DNA from: an uncultured Planctomycetaceae bacterium
Lineage (GTDB): Bacteria > Planctomycetota > Planctomycetia > Planctomycetales > Planctomycetaceae
Length of the DNA: 64,000 nt
Assembly (NCBI GenBank): GCA_943787265.1
Contig: CALSLT010000006.1
Location: 496,001-560,000 of the forward strand
Direction: 5' to 3'
In this document: one piece after another, positions 8,235 through 16,414 of the stretch
How positions within the stretch are numbered: the stretch's first letter is position 1
Layout of the letters: every line of letters starts with the position of its first letter
Position numbers and translations under genes: made by a program
The notes under the pieces: generated by a model
Told to the model about the DNA's origin: nothing
Database searches by the model: none
The model's input: the letters and a program-made list of their open reading frames with translations, nothing else

Positions 8235-11200
8235 CTACGTCTGAACTGCATTCACAAGTTCTTCCATTCGTTCAGAAGTTTTTGCGGCTTCGCGAGGCAT
8301 TTCCAGGCGTTCTGCTTCGAGAAGGCTGGCTTTGTAGAAACGCACAGCTTTTTCCTGGCGGCCCTGAAGCAATGCAACCTCTCCAGCTTCTCGCAAAGCG
8401 TGAGGACGTTCGATGGGATAGCTCCACGCCATGAACCGGGCTGCTCTGACTGCTTGCTTTGTCAAATTGAGGAGCTTTCGATCCAACGCTCCATCCGCAG
8501 ATTGACGTGCGAGGAGCATTCGCAAGATGGTTGCTCGCCATGAATAAATTAAGGCGACGTACACACTTCGAATGGTGTTTTTACGGATGACGATGATGGC
8601 TTCATCGAGCCTGGACAATGCGGCTTCTAGGGCATCCGCATAGAACAGTCGAACGGCTTCTGCCAACAATACCTGAGCTGTTACCTGAGCGTCGACTCGT
8701 TCGCGACTCAGCTCCGCCTGAATGATTTCTGCTGGAACGTCGCCCTTCGAAGCGATGATCCAACAGTGAAGCGAGATTCCACTGGCCTGATCATCACCGG
8801 CTTCGATGCCGGATCGATAGACCTGTCTCGAATACTCGATGGCAAGTTCCGGATTACCCATCCGGTAATGCACGAGTCCGAGCTGGTAGCGGACCGTGTT
8901 GGCTTCCCAGAGATCGCCGGTTTGCTCAAAAATATCGACAGCTTGCTGCAGACTTGACCTCGACTCTCGCAGTTTTCCAGCCGAATGCTGAGTCAGTCCC
9001 AGAAAATGCAACGACTGTGCCATGCCCCATCGATGACCGTGTGCGCGACGGATTTTCAGCGATTTCTCGCCGTAACTGATCCCGCGTTTATGCAACGGAA
9101 CCATGCTCAGAGCTGGTGCGTGTTCTGACCACGCCTGAGCGAGTTCGAGCGACGGCAGATAAATTTCTGCACGGTTCATTTCGGCAAGGTGTGCCCAGAG
9201 TGTTGGGGCGACTCCACGAGCGAACCAGTTGAGATACGCCAGGCGACTCATCAGACCGATACGGACCCGCTCCATACCGATTGGAATTTCATTTCGACGA
9301 TGAACGAAAAAACTCGGCAATAATGTATGCAGAAGTTGCACCCACCCTTCCCAGGCGACTCCCGCGGTATACCCAACCAGAGTGCGAGGCACCCATTGTC
9401 CCATGTTGCGAAGAGCGGTTTCGAGAATCTCGGCGGCTTCCTGCAACCTTCCGCGTTTGAAGGCCAACTCGCCAAGTTTGCGATCCGTTTTCGCTCTCAC
9501 AATGTCATCGGCAGCGACTTCATGAGCTTTCGTAAGGCGATGTTCTGCCTCCTCATACTTTCCTCGCAGCATCAGCACATCGCCGAGTCCATTGGCAATT
9601 CGAAATTGAATATGCGGAGGAGCGTCGTCGGAGGCTTTTTCAGCGACGCGAAACTGCTGCTCAGCGACTTCCAGAGCATCCTGGCGACGGGCCTGTTCGG
9701 CTGCGATGAGTGCGTATGGCAACGCCTGGTCGTTCTGGCCTCCGGCTGAGAAGTGTCGAGCCAGGTCGAAAACGCAATTCCATTGTTCCGTCGATAGTTC
9801 AACAAGCTCGTCGGTAATCGGCGTTGTTGATTTCAACCATTGGTCGCGATCTTCGGCAGAAATCCCGCTGGCGTCATCAATGACCTTTGCTATGCTCAGA
9901 TGATGTTTCTGAGCGGTTGCTTCGTCGACTCGGGCGGAGACCGATTCGCGAATTCGATCGTGGTACGACTCGACGATCGTACCGAGCGTCTCATCAGTCG
10001 TTGTGCGGACGAAACTGGCAGTTCTCAGTTGAGCAAGAAGACTCTGGCCTCGTTCGACTTCGTTGAGCACGCGGTATGCTTCCGCTGCTGGAATCGGTCG
10101 CGCGACAACGGCAACAAGTTCAAGAAATCGCCGAGTTTCTTCTGGCAGTCGACACGCTCGCGCCCAGATGACGTCGTCAAGTTCCAGGGAACCGTTGGCG
10201 ATCTCGGGGTCGTCCTGGACGCCCTGCGTGAGTTCCCAGACAAAGAACGGCCAGCCGCCTGATTCGCTGGCAATTCGTGTTGCCATTTCACGAGCATCGT
10301 TGTCCTCGCGTCCCAACAGTTTCAAAGCAAGCGATATTGAATCCTGCTCGGTGAGCGCTTCGACAGAGATGTCAACTCGGGACGGTTTGATCTCGCCGGA
10401 CGAATACCCACTTTCCAGTTCAATCAAACAGGGACTCATTCCGATCGCTTCCGTCCGGTAAGAGCCGAGCAGAAGAAGTTGCGGCGAGCTCGGAGGACGC
10501 AACAGATCGACCAGCAAGTCAGCGCTGTCTTCGTCGCCCCATTGCAGGTCATCGATGTAAAGAACCAGTGGCTTTTTCCGTTGCCCAATTCGCGTCAGCA
10601 ATTCACGCAGACAGGCGATCGCTCGTTGCCGAAGTTCCTGTTGCTCGGCGTTCTCGATCGACGGTCGAGTTTCGTCGTTGATACCTGGCAACTGCCCGAA
10701 CACTGGAAACAGGCGAACTAACGGTCGAGAGTCTTCAGGAATCAGCGCCTTGATCGTCGAAGCTCGGCGACCAGCAAGGTACGTGGCCAGTGAATCCATC
10801 AGATTGTCGAGCGCTTTGAACGGAACGGATTCCTGTTCGTAGCAACGTCCGGACAAAACCAGAGCGTCGGCGTCTCGTTGAATCTCCTGGAGAAATCTCT
10901 CAACAAGAACACTCTTGCCCATGCCCGATCGACCGTGCACGAAGACACTCTCCGCTTCGCAGTGCTTCTCCGGCGACTCTTGATCGGCATTCGTTTTCGA
11001 AATCCCGTCGACAACCAACTTCGCAAAATGATCACGCAGGACTGTCAGTTGTCGATCACGGCCTACCAGTTCGATATCTGAACGCTCAATGGCAGCCGCA
11101 TTATTTTGAAGCAGAGCAATTTCACCGTCAGCCCCAATCGTTGTCAGAATTTCCTCAACTGACGGACGAGCGTCTGGCTTGATCTCAAGCAGCCTCATGC

Positions 11201-12227
11201 ACAAGTCATTCAACTCTGCAGGAACGCTGGGTTCGATTTCACGAGGCTCTTTCGGTATCTCCTTCCGTTTTCTGGTGAGCATCTTTTCGAGCGATCCGAC
11301 GAACGGAAGCTGCCCTGTAAGAACCTCGTAGAGCATCACACCAATGCCGTACCAGTCGGTGGCTGCTGAAGCAATTCTTCCGGCACACTGCTCGGGAGCC
11401 ATGAACGCCGGTGTTCCCTGGACAGTTCCTTTTCCGCCCGTAGCTGCATCAACGGCAAGGCCAAAGTCGACGAGTACAACCCGCCCTTCAGTGGTCACCA
11501 TGATGTTGGAATGTTTTATGTCTCGATGCAGCACGCCAGCTTTGTGCAGAGTATCCAATCCGGCCGCGACCTGTCGGAGTGCGTTGTAAAGCCGAGCGAT
11601 CACCGAAGCCGACAGGCGTGTTCCCTGCTGAGCAACCTGCGTTTCAACCACCTGGCAGATTTCGTCGCGCGATGCGAAACCTGACCAGACATACTCGTTG
11701 AACTCGACCGCTTCCAGCAGCTCCATCGTGAACGACCAGTCACCATCTTCAGAGTGAAGATCGTAGAGCGATGCAATATTCGGATGAGCAATGTCGGCCA
11801 GTGAGCGGAACTCCTGCTTAAACAACTGCAGCGCTCGCGGAGTGAACTTCAGCAGTCGTTTCAGTGCGACATCACGTCCGACCTGCTCATCTCGCACGCG
11901 ATAGACAACTCCGCACGCGCCGCGCCCAAGCTCATGCAACATTCGATAGCGAGGAAGATCGGCGACGACGGTGGCAGCTTCTTCCTTCTTCTGCCGAGCT
12001 TCCGCCGTGATTGTGGCATCGATCGTCGCGTCAATGCTGTCGGTCGAGTCCGCACCAATCGTCTTCACCTGAAACTCGGTAGGCAGACTGAGATCGACTC
12101 GCGTTTTCGACGAACCACACAACGGACAAACCGCACGCTCACCGTCACCGGTCGGCGGATCCTTCACGTAGAACTCGTGCTTCCACGGGCAAGTGTACTT
12201 GTTCTCAAAAACGCTCGGCTCGCTCAT
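8235..12227 (-). CDS. Very large Ser/Thr kinase with AAA ATPase and TPR domains
   Basis: A 1330-residue signalling protein. The first 40 residues carry a zinc-ribbon-like pattern (CPWKH ... CPLC). A Ser/Thr kinase domain follows at about 93-365 with Gly-loop GRGACGVV, Lys123 in VALKRLL, HRDIKHSN at 234-241 and DFG at 254-256, so it should be active. Next is an AAA/STAND-type ATPase with Walker A GRSGMGKS near 430-437 and Walker B LVLYIDDLQW near 555. The last 500 residues are TPR-like helical repeats. The layout kinase-ATPase-TPR resembles PknK-type regulators but has no LuxR DNA-binding tail. I chose the ATG at 12227 (MSEPSV) because CGGAAAT lies just upstream; the frame extends to 12275. 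No membrane segment is obvious. Confidence 0.9.
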   Translation of the reverse strand: MSEPSVFENKYTCPWKHEFYVKDPPTGDGERAVCPLCGSSKTRVDLSLPTEFQVKTIGADSTDSIDATIDATITAEARQKKEEAATVVADLPRYRMLHELGRGACGVVYRVRDEQVGRDVALKRLLKFTPRALQLFKQEFRSLADIAHPNIASLYDLHSEDGDWSFTMELLEAVEFNEYVWSGFASRDEICQVVETQVAQQGTRLSASVIARLYNALRQVAAGLDTLHKAGVLHRDIKHSNIMVTTEGRVVLVDFGLAVDAATGGKGTVQGTPAFMAPEQCAGRIASAATDWYGIGVMLYEVLTGQLPFVGSLEKMLTRKRKEIPKEPREIEPSVPAELNDLCMRLLEIKPDARPSVEEILTTIGADGEIALLQNNAAAIERSDIELVGRDRQLTVLRDHFAKLVVDGISKTNADQESPEKHCEAESVFVHGRSGMGKSVLVERFLQEIQRDADALVLSGRCYEQESVPFKALDNLMDSLATYLAGRRASTIKALIPEDSRPLVRLFPVFGQLPGINDETRPSIENAEQQELRQRAIACLRELLTRIGQRKKPLVLYIDDLQWGDEDSADLLVDLLRPPSSPQLLLLGSYRTEAIGMSPCLIELESGYSSGEIKPSRVDISVEALTEQDSISLALKLLGREDNDAREMATRIASESGGWPFFVWELTQGVQDDPEIANGSLELDDVIWARACRLPEETRRFLELVAVVARPIPAAEAYRVLNEVERGQSLLAQLRTASFVRTTTDETLGTIVESYHDRIRESVSARVDEATAQKHHLSIAKVIDDASGISAEDRDQWLKSTTPITDELVELSTEQWNCVFDLARHFSAGGQNDQALPYALIAAEQARRQDALEVAEQQFRVAEKASDDAPPHIQFRIANGLGDVLMLRGKYEEAEHRLTKAHEVAADDIVRAKTDRKLGELAFKRGRLQEAAEILETALRNMGQWVPRTLVGYTAGVAWEGWVQLLHTLLPSFFVHRRNEIPIGMERVRIGLMSRLAYLNWFARGVAPTLWAHLAEMNRAEIYLPSLELAQAWSEHAPALSMVPLHKRGISYGEKSLKIRRAHGHRWGMAQSLHFLGLTQHSAGKLRESRSSLQQAVDIFEQTGDLWEANTVRYQLGLVHYRMGNPELAIEYSRQVYRSGIEAGDDQASGISLHCWIIASKGDVPAEIIQAELSRERVDAQVTAQVLLAEAVRLFYADALEAALSRLDEAIIVIRKNTIRSVYVALIYSWRATILRMLLARQSADGALDRKLLNLTKQAVRAARFMAWSYPIERPHALREAGEVALLQGRQEKAVRFYKASLLEAERLEMPREAAKTSERMEELVNAVQT

Positions 12228-12304
12228 AGATTTCCGGATTCGACAGACGTGCTCCGTTTGAGTAACCGATTTCAAAAACGAATTCTGCTTGCTTGTATCG
12301 CCAA

Positions 12305-13360
12305 TTAAACAGTCGGCACTGAGACGCTGAGTTCATCCGCGAGTTTCAACAGAGCGTTCCAGTTTCCGTCGTCGAGGGGGATTCCTTCGGCGGAGCGTTT
12401 GGCCAGAGTTCGTTGCTCGGGGTCACCGGGGAGGAAGATTTCTTCCACGCCGTCGATGCGAGGGACCGTTCGCACGTATTCTTCGAGCGATGAAACTTCT
12501 GACTGCAGATGGTCAAAGCCGGCGTAATTTGACGGGTCGATCACGATGAAGAACGCGGCGTTGCCAACCGGTGCGGGAGGGTTGGGATACGCACACTGGC
12601 CGCCGGACAACGCTCCGCAGAGCATTTCGATCATGAACGACAGACCAAACCCTTTGTAAGCCTGATCGCCGCCCATCGGCAAAATCGTTCCTGGAGGATC
12701 GCCATAAAGCTGGTGCGGATCGTTGGTCGGGTTGCCTTCCGGATCGAGCACCCAGCCGTCGGGAACTTTATCGCCAGCGATCTTTTTGACTCGAACTTTT
12801 CCTTCCGCCGTTGCGCTGGTTCCAAAGTCTAGAACGAATGGCCCGTTCTTGCCGCCGGGCATGCCGATGCACAGCGGGTTGGTGCCGAGTCGCGGTCGCT
12901 TACCGCCGACAGGAGCGACTCGTTGAGCAGCTCCGTGAGTGTTCGCGCAAATGATCGCTGACATATTTTTGGCAGCGGCCATTTCAGCGTACTCGCCCAG
13001 TCGACCAATGTGAGCAGATTGTCTCAGCGAGCCCGATGCGATGCCGGCTGTCGAGGCTTTGTCCATCAGCTTTTCCATGAGCTGTCGCGACAGCACCTGC
13101 CCGAAGCCCCAGTTTCCGTCGCCGACGACCGTACCGGAAGTTTCCTGCACGACGTTCAGGTCCGACCCTGCATTGAGTTTCCCATCCTGAACCTGCTTCA
13201 CGTAAAACGGAATCCGCATGACTCCGTGAGAATCGTGCCCTCGCAGGTTTGCCTGGACGAGACTGCGGCCGACGATCAAAGCTTCAGACTCGTTGGCCCC
13301 TCCAGCGGCAAGTAATGCAACTCCGAATTCCTGCAATTGCGTTTCCGTCAAAATCGGCAC
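12305..13360 (-). CDS. Malate/L-lactate dehydrogenase family oxidoreductase (Ldh2)
   Basis: NAD(P)-dependent oxidoreductase of the Ldh2/MDH2 family (YlbC, YiaK, ureidoglycolate dehydrogenase and relatives), 351 residues. The family blocks are ANLRGHDSHGVMRIPFYV near residue 40, SAHIGRLGEYAEMAAAKNM with the catalytic-region His, GTNPLCIGMPGG and GDQAYKGFGLSFMIEML. The substrate cannot be told from sequence; malate, L-lactate, sulfolactate and ureidoglycolate are all family options. The start is a GTG at 13360 with GAGGAG seven bases upstream. It is followed after 77 bases by the large kinase gene on the same strand, though a functional link is not evident. Confidence 0.9.
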   Translation of the reverse strand: MPILTETQLQEFGVALLAAGGANESEALIVGRSLVQANLRGHDSHGVMRIPFYVKQVQDGKLNAGSDLNVVQETSGTVVGDGNWGFGQVLSRQLMEKLMDKASTAGIASGSLRQSAHIGRLGEYAEMAAAKNMSAIICANTHGAAQRVAPVGGKRPRLGTNPLCIGMPGGKNGPFVLDFGTSATAEGKVRVKKIAGDKVPDGWVLDPEGNPTNDPHQLYGDPPGTILPMGGDQAYKGFGLSFMIEMLCGALSGGQCAYPNPPAPVGNAAFFIVIDPSNYAGFDHLQSEVSSLEEYVRTVPRIDGVEEIFLPGDPEQRTLAKRSAEGIPLDDGNWNALLKLADELSVSVPTV

Positions 13361-14087
13361 AGCTTAACTCCTCAGGAGAATGGTCATTCGAAATGTGAGA
13401 CTGCACGTAATCTGACGCAAAGTCGCGAAGACGCAAAGGAACGCGAAGATTCTCGACTGAGAGGCACTGGAAGCTGGAGCCATCTCTCAACGCAGTTCAA
13501 CAATGCTTCATGCGGAAAAACAGCCACGGATTACACAAATAAGCACGGATGGCTTCATGAAGCATCCATCTCATCCGCGAAAATCTGTGCCCGTCCGTGG
13601 CTCCTGGATGTCGTCTGGCTGGCGAGTTTCGGTCAGGTCTCTGCGCAAACTCTTTCAAAGACCACTTCAGTCGATCTGGCTCGTGCTCAACGATCTTCCA
13701 GAAATTCAGACCCGGTCGTACGGTCGGTTCGATTTGCGGAAGATGGTGAATCTGGTCAGTCTCGACGTGTCCTGCAGGTCGCAAAGCGGCATCCGGTCGC
13801 GGAACACTTTTCGATTCACACCGCCGATACCTTCTGAGCCGACCGCGACGGCTGCCTGGTTCAGACCAGTCAGGAAGAACAGCCACTGGCAAGGACGACA
13901 GCGGTCGGGAGAACTGAGTATCACACACAAGATTGACGACAAAGTTCGCGCACTGACGACCCATCTTCAGAGTCGACCATTTCTGAGACATTCGCATTCG
14001 TGAATGGCTTAGAACACTCCTGCGGAAGGATCGCCTTCGTTACTACCACGGTTTGTGCGCGCGTTCCCCCGAAAAACGAGGCTGTCC
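13361..14087. other. Gene-free stretch with decayed dispersed-repeat fragments
   Basis: About 730 bases with no convincing gene. Overlapping open frames of equal length exist on both strands (around 13500-14000), but they have basic, low-complexity translations and no start signals. Near 13418-13450 there is a degenerate periodic piece of the type GACGCAAAGTCGCGAAGACG, and near 13510-13550 a second piece of the type CACGGATTACACAAATAAGC. Both look like fragments of dispersed repeats rather than coding sequence. Confidence 0.5.
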
Positions 14088-14396
14088 ATGAGCAATGCTG
14101 CCGCCGGAATTGCACCGTCCGACATTTCGACCATCGAAGACCTGCGTGAATTTGTTCACGCGACTTTGTGTTCGAAAGAGAATCTCGTATCCGATCAATT
14201 TAAAATGATCGAACGAGAACTAACGAAGAACGGACGTCCCTGCGGATTTCAGTTTACGATTCATGGTCCGCGGCAGGTGAGGCTATCAGCCGTGTGGGCC
14301 GCCGATCGAAATTTGCTTTATTTTTATGACACAAGCGGCGTTCGCTATCTGAAAGTGCCACTGCGAAAACGCTTTGCTATGAACGCTGCTGCCTGA
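14088..14396 (+). CDS. Small hypothetical protein
   Basis: A 102-residue protein of unknown function. I take the ATG at 14088 (MSNAAAG) as start, with CGAGG a few bases upstream, instead of the longer frame from 14055. The sequence is well mixed and looks real: an acidic helical start (SDISTIEDLREFVHATLCSK) is followed by a likely beta-rich part (FQFTIHGPRQVRLSAVWA, LLYFYDTSGVRYLKVPL). There is no signal peptide, membrane segment or metal-binding motif. The overall pattern resembles small conserved planctomycete proteins, but I do not recognise a named family. It is a single gene flanked by gene-free DNA on both sides. Confidence 0.65.
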   Translation: MSNAAAGIAPSDISTIEDLREFVHATLCSKENLVSDQFKMIERELTKNGRPCGFQFTIHGPRQVRLSAVWAADRNLLYFYDTSGVRYLKVPLRKRFAMNAAA

Positions 14397-14848
14397 GCCA
14401 GCCAAGCGGCCACATCAGGTCCGCCGATTAAGAATCAATCAGGATGAAGCCGCTGCCCTGCTCTGCAGTGACCGTTGCTCCGTCACTTCTACCGAAACGA
14501 CACCAGGACAGGCTCAAGAGACGCGATCTTTCTGACCCCAACTTCGAACTATCGCTCGACATTGGCGTTCATTTATGTTTTGTCTTGTCGGCCATCGCGG
14601 CGACGCCAAACCTGAGCCGGTGCCCGCAGACGGTAGTTGCTGCAAACGGTTGCAACTCGCCATCAGCGAAAGGCAAACTTGTAGGAGAGCGACATGTGGA
14701 TGGTCCTCGCGATTCGCTAACGACTTGGTAACCTTACCTTGTGGTACTTTTAATTTGATGCCAGCGATCGTTGGCGTGTTTCGTTTTCGAGTGCAAGATT
14801 TTCTTGCACAAATTTTAACAACCCAAACCAACGCAAAGGCGACGTGAG
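14397..14848. other. Gene-free stretch before the DUF1559 gene
   Basis: About 450 bases with no supportable gene. A short perfect palindrome, TGCAAGATTTTCTTGCA, lies near 14791-14807, about 40 bases before the DUF1559 start, and could act in transcription or as a transcript hairpin. Nothing else was recognised. Confidence 0.4.
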
Positions 14849-15769
14849 ATGATCAAACTGCTGAAAGATCGGCGTGCTTTTACGCTGATCGAACTTCTTG
14901 TCGTCATCGCGATCATTGCGATTCTGGTCGCGCTTCTTCTGCCTGCGGTTCAACAGGCTCGAGAAGCGGCTCGCCGTAGTCAGTGCAAAGCCAATCTCAA
15001 GCAAATTGGCATCGCCATGCACAACTATCACGATGTCCACGGCAGGTTCCCGTACGGATACTATCACTCCAACTCTTACCATGGCCGCGATACCTGGATG
15101 CAACAGTTAATGCCGTACTACGATCAGGCACCAGCTTACGACGCCTACTCATCATCGAACGTTCGCTGGGTGATGGACACACCGAAGGAAATCAAGGATT
15201 TGAAGATTCCGGTACTGATGTGCCCGAGCGATCCGTCTGCCGGTGGGTTCGGTGGAGGCGGTGGTGCTCGCGCGGGTGGGAACGGATTCCAAGGGAACTA
15301 TGTATTGTGCGCTGGAAATACGCTGATGACCCGCAACAGTACAACTTTGAACGGAATTGCCTGTCAAAACTCGTCTATACAATTCAAAGACGTAACTGAC
15401 GGAGCATCGGTTACCCTGATGGCCGGAGAGTCAATTCTTCGCGGCATAAATACCGGCGGGTGGGGTGGTGCCGGAGGCTACTGGGGCGGTGGAAATCACG
15501 GGGCCTACGGTTTTACTTCGCTGGAAACACCAAATACGACCGTTGCCGACCAAGTTTATTCGTGTAAGAGCACAACCTGGCCCGAAGCACCATGCACGTC
15601 AATCTTTGGCGGGAGTGCCCTTCGTAACTTCACACGCAGCTACCACGTCGGGGGAGCACATGTTGCGATGGTTGATGGAGCGACGCGGTTTATCTCCGAA
15701 AACATCAGCGTGGATGTGTGGCGTGCAGCGGGAAGCCGAGCGGGCGACGAAGTGTTTAGCGACTTCTAG
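14849..15769 (+). CDS. DUF1559 prepilin-like exported protein
   Basis: A 306-residue DUF1559 protein, one of the expanded planctomycete families with a type IV pilin-like N-terminus. The prepilin motif is [20 protein letters not shown] at about residues 8-27, with cleavage expected before Phe and a hydrophobic helix after it, followed by [20 protein letters not shown]. The C-terminus carries the H-x9-DG motif as [12 protein letters not shown], which marks the family. The middle is rich in Gly and Trp ([13 protein letters not shown]). The protein should sit in the cytoplasmic membrane or a pseudopilus facing the periplasm. It is followed after 190 bases by a small lipoprotein gene, a pairing common in planctomycetes. 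Confidence 0.93.
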   Translation: MIKLLKDRRAFTLIELLVVIAIIAILVALLLPAVQQAREAARRSQCKANLKQIGIAMHNYHDVHGRFPYGYYHSNSYHGRDTWMQQLMPYYDQAPAYDAYSSSNVRWVMDTPKEIKDLKIPVLMCPSDPSAGGFGGGGGARAGGNGFQGNYVLCAGNTLMTRNSTTLNGIACQNSSIQFKDVTDGASVTLMAGESILRGINTGGWGGAGGYWGGGNHGAYGFTSLETPNTTVADQVYSCKSTTWPEAPCTSIFGGSALRNFTRSYHVGGAHVAMVDGATRFISENISVDVWRAAGSRAGDEVFSDF

Positions 15770-15961
15770 GACCGTTCCCAATCATCCACGATCTCACGAA
15801 CCCCGGTCCTGTTCCACGTACGTGCTCACGTAGGCATCCCGATTCAGTGAGTCGCGACCATGCCAATGGCCGCATTGACGTCGTTTCCCTGATTCCATCA
15901 ACAAATTTAAGAGCCCAGTCTGAGGCATTACGCCCCGGGCAGCTTAAACACCGAGAATCTT

Positions 15962-16387
15962 ATGCGATACATTTCGTACGTCGTTTTATCATTAGGCATT
16001 GTCACGCTAGCTGGCTGTGGGGGGGTTGACGACGCTCCAGCGACCGTGGCAGTGGAGGGAGAAGTAACGTTTGACGGCAAGCCATTGCCGACTGGGGAAA
16101 TCATATTCCGACCGGCCGAAGGTAATGGACGAGCCGATGCAGCATCGATCAAGGACGGCCAGTATTCGCTTGAGTGTACCTTGGGTGGTAAAGCGGTGAC
16201 GATTACGGCACTCCGCGAAGTTGCAGGAGTTGTGGTACAGGAACTGGAGACCGGAGAATCCGGCGGAGAGGTCGAACAGTACATCCCCGAAACATACAAC
16301 GACAGGACGACTCTCACTGCCGACGTGACGGAATCCGGTGACAACACTTTTAATTTTCCACTGGAGTCTGAATCAGCAGCCGAATGA
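15962..16387 (+). CDS. Small lipoprotein with carboxypeptidase-regulatory-like fold
   Basis: A 141-residue lipoprotein. The N-terminal signal ends in a lipobox, VTLAGCGG, with the lipidated Cys at residue 19. The rest is predicted as a single beta-sandwich of the type often annotated as transthyretin-like or carboxypeptidase regulatory-like: VAVEGEVTFDGKPLPTGEII near residue 30 is the typical opening strand pattern. It ends with an acidic Ser/Glu tail. It follows a DUF1559 gene on the same strand, the usual context for this planctomycete lipoprotein group; a shared role at the cell envelope is inferred. It is convergent with the UnbV-type gene. Confidence 0.82.
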   Translation: MRYISYVVLSLGIVTLAGCGGVDDAPATVAVEGEVTFDGKPLPTGEIIFRPAEGNGRADAASIKDGQYSLECTLGGKAVTITALREVAGVVVQELETGESGGEVEQYIPETYNDRTTLTADVTESGDNTFNFPLESESAAE

Positions 16388-16414
16388 GGCGTCATACCGA
16401 AGAGCACCGCGTCC

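Noticed and set aside
13497..14003. Two 166-codon frames on opposite strands over the same gene-free stretch
   Set aside because: Basic, low-complexity translations, no ribosome-binding site, and overlap with repeat-like DNA.
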